Assembly: GCA_023391395.1 (NCBI GenBank)
Contig: JAEWBA010000044.1
Location: forward strand, 1-8,367
From: Pseudomonadota bacterium
GTDB lineage: Bacteria > Pseudomonadota > Gammaproteobacteria > Burkholderiales > Burkholderiaceae_D
Direction: 5' to 3'
Length of the DNA stretch: 8,367 nucleotides
Shown: positions 5,897 to 8,367 of the stretch, one piece after another
Position numbering within the stretch: position 1 is the stretch's first letter
Layout of the letters: every line of letters starts with the position of its first letter
Translations under genes and position numbers: made by a program
Notes under the pieces: model-generated
What the model was told of the DNA's origin: nothing
The model's database searches: none
What the model saw: only the letters and a program-made list of their open reading frames with translations

Positions 5897-6943
5897 TCAA
5901 GCGCCGGCGCTCATGCGAAGAGGATCGGACACAATTTGCCGGTATATACGCAGATAGTCTTCCGCCATGCGCGTCACCGTGAATCGGCGTTCGAATACGG
6001 CTCGGCAGCCTCGCCTGTCTATCGTGTCGATGCGGCGAGCGGCAAGGATGGCCTCGTCCTGCTTGCTTACTAAAAAGCCGGTGACTCCGTCTTCCATGAT
6101 TTCTGGGACCGAACCATGTCGGTAAGCGATGACTGGAGTGCCGCAGCAAAACGATTCGATCAGGACCAGCCCGAATGGTTCGGGCCAGTTGACCGGAAAC
6201 AGCAGGGCCTTGGCGTGCTCCAGCAATTCCCGCTTCTCGCTTTGGCTCACCTCACCCAGATATTCGATCAGCGGGTGCTGCAGCAAGGGCTTGATGCATT
6301 CCTTGTAATAGGTTTCATCCGCCGCATCGATCTTGGCGCCGATGTAAAGCGGGATGTCGCAGGCTTTCGCAATGGCGATGGCGCGATCGATTCCCTTTTC
6401 CGGCGAGATACGCCCGACGAATGCAAAGTAATTGTCTGGTGTCCCGCAAAACGAATACAGGTGGCGCGGCAAGCCGTGATACACGGTACCGCGCCAGTCG
6501 CCCCAGGGCATGGGCCGGCGTTGACTCTTTGAAATGGAGATCAGCGGCAAATCGAAAAAGCGCTGGTACACCGGCGGCAGTTCCGGCAGGTCGAGCCTAC
6601 CGTGCAAGGTCGATACGCTGGGCACGCCCAGTCTTCTGGCCAGCGGAAAATGCAAATAATCGGTATGGAAGTGGATGACGTCGAATTCCGCGGCTAGCTC
6701 CGCCACCATGTCCATCTGGATCTCGTGATAGGCCAGCCATCGGTTGCGCGGGTCGGCGCGGATGGCACGATCGATGGGGGATACCAAGCGTGCTGAAGTC
6801 AGGGAATCGCCGCTTGCGAACAGGGTCACCTCATGGCCTTGCCGAACCAGCTCTTCTGTCAAATAGGAAACGACGCGTTCCGTACCGCCATAGGCCTTCG
6901 GGGGAACGCTCTCGAAGATTGGCGCGACCTGGGCAATTCGCAT
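5897..6943 (-). CDS. GT4-family glycosyltransferase (GT-B fold)
   Basis: A 348-residue retaining glycosyltransferase. The N-terminal Rossmann domain begins M-R-I-A-Q-V-A-P and has the G19-G-T-E-R donor-side loop and H91-F-H-T-D-Y. The C-terminal domain opens with F-V-G-R-I-S-P-E-K-G (175-184) and holds the EX7E signature E255-P-F-G-L-V-L-I-E263, followed by G-T-P-V-I-A-Y and G-S-V-P-E-I, which bind the nucleotide sugar. No signal peptide or membrane helix is present, so it acts in the cytoplasm. Donor and acceptor are unknown. Pairing with the debranching enzyme suggests an alpha-glucan or glucosylated product. The start is ambiguous. ATG 6943 begins exactly at the first strand and is preferred; ATG 6955 adds M-S-A-R. 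A strong GGAGGAGG (6971-6978) is 15 bases from 6955, and a weaker GGAG (6956-6959) is 12 bases from 6943. About 187 bases separate it from the TauE/SafE gene, enough for its own promoter, but none is convincing. Confidence 0.9.
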   Translation of the reverse strand: MRIAQVAPIFESVPPKAYGGTERVVSYLTEELVRQGHEVTLFASGDSLTSARLVSPIDRAIRADPRNRWLAYHEIQMDMVAELAAEFDVIHFHTDYLHFPLARRLGVPSVSTLHGRLDLPELPPVYQRFFDLPLISISKSQRRPMPWGDWRGTVYHGLPRHLYSFCGTPDNYFAFVGRISPEKGIDRAIAIAKACDIPLYIGAKIDAADETYYKECIKPLLQHPLIEYLGEVSQSEKRELLEHAKALLFPVNWPEPFGLVLIESFCCGTPVIAYRHGSVPEIMEDGVTGFLVSKQDEAILAARRIDTIDRRGCRAVFERRFTVTRMAEDYLRIYRQIVSDPLRMSAGA

Positions 6944-6970
6944 ACGAGCTGACATCTCCGCCTGAAAATG

Positions 6971-6978
6971 CCTCCTCC
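6971..6978 (-). promoter_or_regulatory. strong Shine-Dalgarno-like sequence upstream of the GT4 gene
   Basis: The minus strand reads GGAGGAGG, a near-perfect anti-16S match. It is 15 bases before the ATG at 6955 and 27 before the ATG at 6943, further than the usual 5-9 bases, and no ATG, GTG or TTG falls at ideal spacing. A second weaker purine run (AGGCGGAG, 6956-6963) lies between. The pair marks the translation start region of the GT4/debranching operon, but which ATG is used stays open. Confidence 0.4.
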
Positions 6979-7130
6979 AAGCAATACAGCCTTGGCTTGC
7001 ATAAGCCGTGCCATTCGGGACGTATCGCGGCATGGCAGGAACTCACACGCTTTGCCGCCGCAAGGCTGGAGGTATTAAGTCGAAGATTGATGTCGAGCCT
7101 CAATCGGATTTCCGCTCATCGCGGTCCCTC

Positions 7131-7919
7131 TCAAAGCAAGACCTTAATCATCATTCCCCCGGCAACACCGGCCGCAAGTACCGCAAATGCCTTTTGCAGA
7201 TGAGGACCTGCCAGTCGACCGGCGAGCAGACGGCCCGCCAGCATTCCACCGACCGCACCGGCGGTGAAGGGCAAGGCGATCACCCAGTTCATCGATCCGG
7301 CCAGTGCACTCGACACAACGCCACTGGCAGTGATCAAGGCAATTACCGCCAGCGAGGTCGCGAGCACTGAGGGCATGGGCAAATCGGTGTAGCGTCGCAG
7401 CGCCGGCACCACCACGAAGCCGCCGCCGACACCGAGCAAGCCGGACAGCGCTCCAGCGACGGCGCCGGCAGCGGCTAGCACACGTGCGCAGAGCGCAGTC
7501 CAGATGAAGCGCCCGGTACTGCTGTCGCGGACGCAGGCAGGCGGCGGCCGGGAGCCGACACCAGGCCGGCCGGCATCGTGCAAGCCACGATAAGCGACAT
7601 ACATCAGGACGGAAGCGAAGAGCAAGCTGAGCCAGCGGTTATCGGTACGTTGGGCCAGCCACAAGCCGCCCGGAGCCATCGCCATGCCACAAAAGGCGAT
7701 CAGCAGCGCAGCCTTGTAGCGCACCTGGCCTTGCCTCAAGCCCAGCAAGGCGCCGAGTGCGGCGGCCACACTCACGGCCAGCAAACCGATCGGTGCCGCC
7801 ACCGCTACGCTCAAGCCGGCACCGAAGCCGAGCACGGGCACCGCGAGAATACCGCCGCCCGCGCCAGTCAAGGCCATCACCAGACCGATCGCCATGCCCA
7901 GAAGCGCACTGATCAACAT
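7131..7919 (-). CDS. TauE/SafE-family membrane permease (sulfite/sulfur-compound exporter type)
   Basis: A 262-residue, very hydrophobic protein with about seven or eight membrane segments and the internal duplication typical of TauE/SafE. The first half carries T18-G-A-G-G-G-I-L-A-V-P (18-28) and the second L162-G-V-G-G-G-F-V-V-V-P (162-172). Each is followed by the same pattern of Ala/Ser/Leu-rich helices. A polar loop (about 113-137, D-A-G-R-P-G to S-T-G-R) separates the halves. Members export or import sulfite, sulfoacetate and related organosulfur anions across the inner membrane; the exact substrate is not visible. The start at 7919 has GGGAG (7926-7930) six bases upstream. It follows the YeeE/YedE-type gene after 70 bases on the same strand, an arrangement known from sulfide-detoxification operons, which supports a sulfur role. 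The gap contains a perfect 12-base tandem repeat. No strong terminator follows; a CCGC-TCATC-GCGG dyad (7112-7124) is too short to call. Confidence 0.9.
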   Translation of the reverse strand: MLISALLGMAIGLVMALTGAGGGILAVPVLGFGAGLSVAVAAPIGLLAVSVAAALGALLGLRQGQVRYKAALLIAFCGMAMAPGGLWLAQRTDNRWLSLLFASVLMYVAYRGLHDAGRPGVGSRPPPACVRDSSTGRFIWTALCARVLAAAGAVAGALSGLLGVGGGFVVVPALRRYTDLPMPSVLATSLAVIALITASGVVSSALAGSMNWVIALPFTAGAVGGMLAGRLLAGRLAGPHLQKAFAVLAAGVAGGMMIKVLL

Positions 7920-7932
7920 GCGCGTCTCCCGC

Positions 7933-7956
7933 TCGTGGGCATTATCGTGGGCATTA
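7933..7956. repeat. perfect 12-base tandem repeat (two copies) in the leader of the TauE/SafE gene
   Basis: TCGTGGGCATTA occurs twice with no gap and no mismatch (7933-7944 and 7945-7956). It ends 2 bases short of the TauE/SafE ribosome binding site (7926-7930) and lies wholly between the two sulfur-transport genes. On the coding (minus) strand each copy contains an ATG (TAATGCCCACGA). Those ATGs share a frame that ends at a TGA overlapping the first TauE/SafE codons. It may be a recent slippage duplication, a paired regulator site or a tiny leader frame. Only the repeat itself is certain. Confidence 0.85.
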
Positions 7957-7989
7957 AATGCATCTGCGCCAAGCGGCTGGGGGTATCGG

Positions 7990-8367
7990 CTATTCTGCCA
8001 CCTGCTCTTCCCGGCGCGACGGCAATCTCTGGATCAGTTCGAATGCAATCATTCCGCCCAACATGGCGAGCACGAAGGTAAACATCTGCGGCGTGCCGCT
8101 GCCGAGATTGACCAAGGCTGGACCGGGGCAAATGCCGGCCAGGCCCCAGCCGGTACCGAAGATGAGGCTTCCCAGGATCAGCCGGCGATCGATGCGCCTT
8201 GCCGTGGGCAAGCACGTTTGTTCACCGAGCAGCGAGGTTTCCCGCCTCGTGGCCGTGCGAAATGCCATCAGCCCCACACCGACTGCACCGGCCATCACAA
8301 AGGCCAGCGAAGGATCCCAGTTGCCGGCAAGATCGAGAAAGCCGATCACCTTGCCGGGGTCCGTCAT
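7990..8367 (-). CDS. YeeE/YedE-type (DUF6691-like) sulfur transporter subunit, C-terminal part (5' truncated by window edge)
   Basis: The frame is open to the right edge and ends with TAG at 7990-7992, giving 125 residues. It carries the family landmarks M-T-D-P-x-K-V-x-G-F-L-D, W-D-P-S-L-A-F-V-M and G73-W-G-L-A-G-I-C80-P-G-P-A, whose Cys is conserved in YeeE/YedE proteins and is probably involved in handling sulfur substrates. Hydrophobic segments lie at about 20-37, 63-80 and 94-113, with a polar loop between the first two. The ATG at 8365-8367 is unlikely to be the start, because family members have one more membrane helix before G-M-T-D-P. The real start is therefore outside the window. 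This half-size type normally works with a second YeeE/YedE half-protein (PmpA/PmpB pairs) to bring thiosulfate-like or other sulfur compounds through the inner membrane. It is followed by TauE/SafE 70 bases downstream, probably in one operon. Confidence 0.85.
   Translation of the reverse strand: MTDPGKVIGFLDLAGNWDPSLAFVMAGAVGVGLMAFRTATRRETSLLGEQTCLPTARRIDRRLILGSLIFGTGWGLAGICPGPALVNLGSGTPQMFTFVLAMLGGMIAFELIQRLPSRREEQVAE

Noticed and set aside
5877..6149. In-frame 91-codon extension upstream of the debranching enzyme, overlapping the GT4 gene
   Set aside because: It lies inside the conserved GT4 C-terminal coding region in another frame, reads as low-quality Arg/Ser-rich sequence, and the ATG at 5876 has its own ribosome binding site.
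6831..7103. 90-codon minus-strand open frame spanning the GT4 start and its upstream gap
   Set aside because: It overlaps the GT4 coding start in another frame and has no ribosome binding site or family resemblance. The gap 6956-7130 appears to hold only leader and promoter DNA.
7112..7124. CCGC-TCATC-GCGG dyad just after the TauE/SafE stop
   Set aside because: The stem is only 4 bp and the following bases on the minus strand are not a T-tract.

Overview
The window is compact, GC-rich bacterial chromosome with short intergenic gaps (none above about 205 bases). Gene content points to a betaproteobacterium of the Burkholderiales, possibly Oxalobacteraceae. That is inferred from the style of the proteins (the sirtuin tail with RPNILMFGDWDW, the short DksA-like protein, the SDR with a C-terminal membrane helix, the GT4/debranching-enzyme pair). 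It was not tested by any search. No rRNA, tRNA, CRISPR array, insertion sequence or phage gene is visible. This looks like core or soft-accessory chromosome rather than a mobile island.

Layout. (1) 1-300, plus strand: C-terminal tail of a Sir2-type NAD-dependent protein deacylase, cut by the left edge. (2) 317-1829, minus strand: an SDR oxidoreductase with a C-terminal membrane anchor, followed by a short DksA/TraR-type zinc-finger protein that converges on the sirtuin. (3) 1830-2033: a divergent intergenic region carrying the start signals of the SDR gene and of the next plus-strand unit. (4) 2034-3695, plus strand: a three-gene run of an SRAP/YedK-type abasic-site protein, a 205-residue protein of unknown family and a 92-residue probable winged-helix protein. 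(5) 3711-6943, minus strand: a GT4 glycosyltransferase and a glycogen-debranching-type glucosidase, 20 bases apart and almost certainly one operon. (6) 7131-8367, minus strand: a TauE/SafE permease and the C-terminal part of a YeeE/YedE-type sulfur transporter, cut by the right edge.

How the genes work together. The right end resembles the transporter part of known sulfide/persulfide-handling operons (BigR-type regulator, two YeeE/YedE half-transporters, TauE/SafE, persulfide dioxygenase). The other members would lie beyond the right edge. The GT4/debranching pair suggests synthesis or trimming of an alpha-glucan, but no other glycogen or trehalose gene is in the window. The middle unit pairs a known DNA-lesion protein with two uncharacterised proteins and is the most open functional question here. 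I found no clear candidate for a wholly new multi-gene system. The strongest leads are the SRAP-linked unknown genes, the apparently leaderless SRAP start whose position is fixed by its catalytic Cys2, and a perfect 12-base tandem repeat just upstream of the TauE/SafE ribosome binding site.
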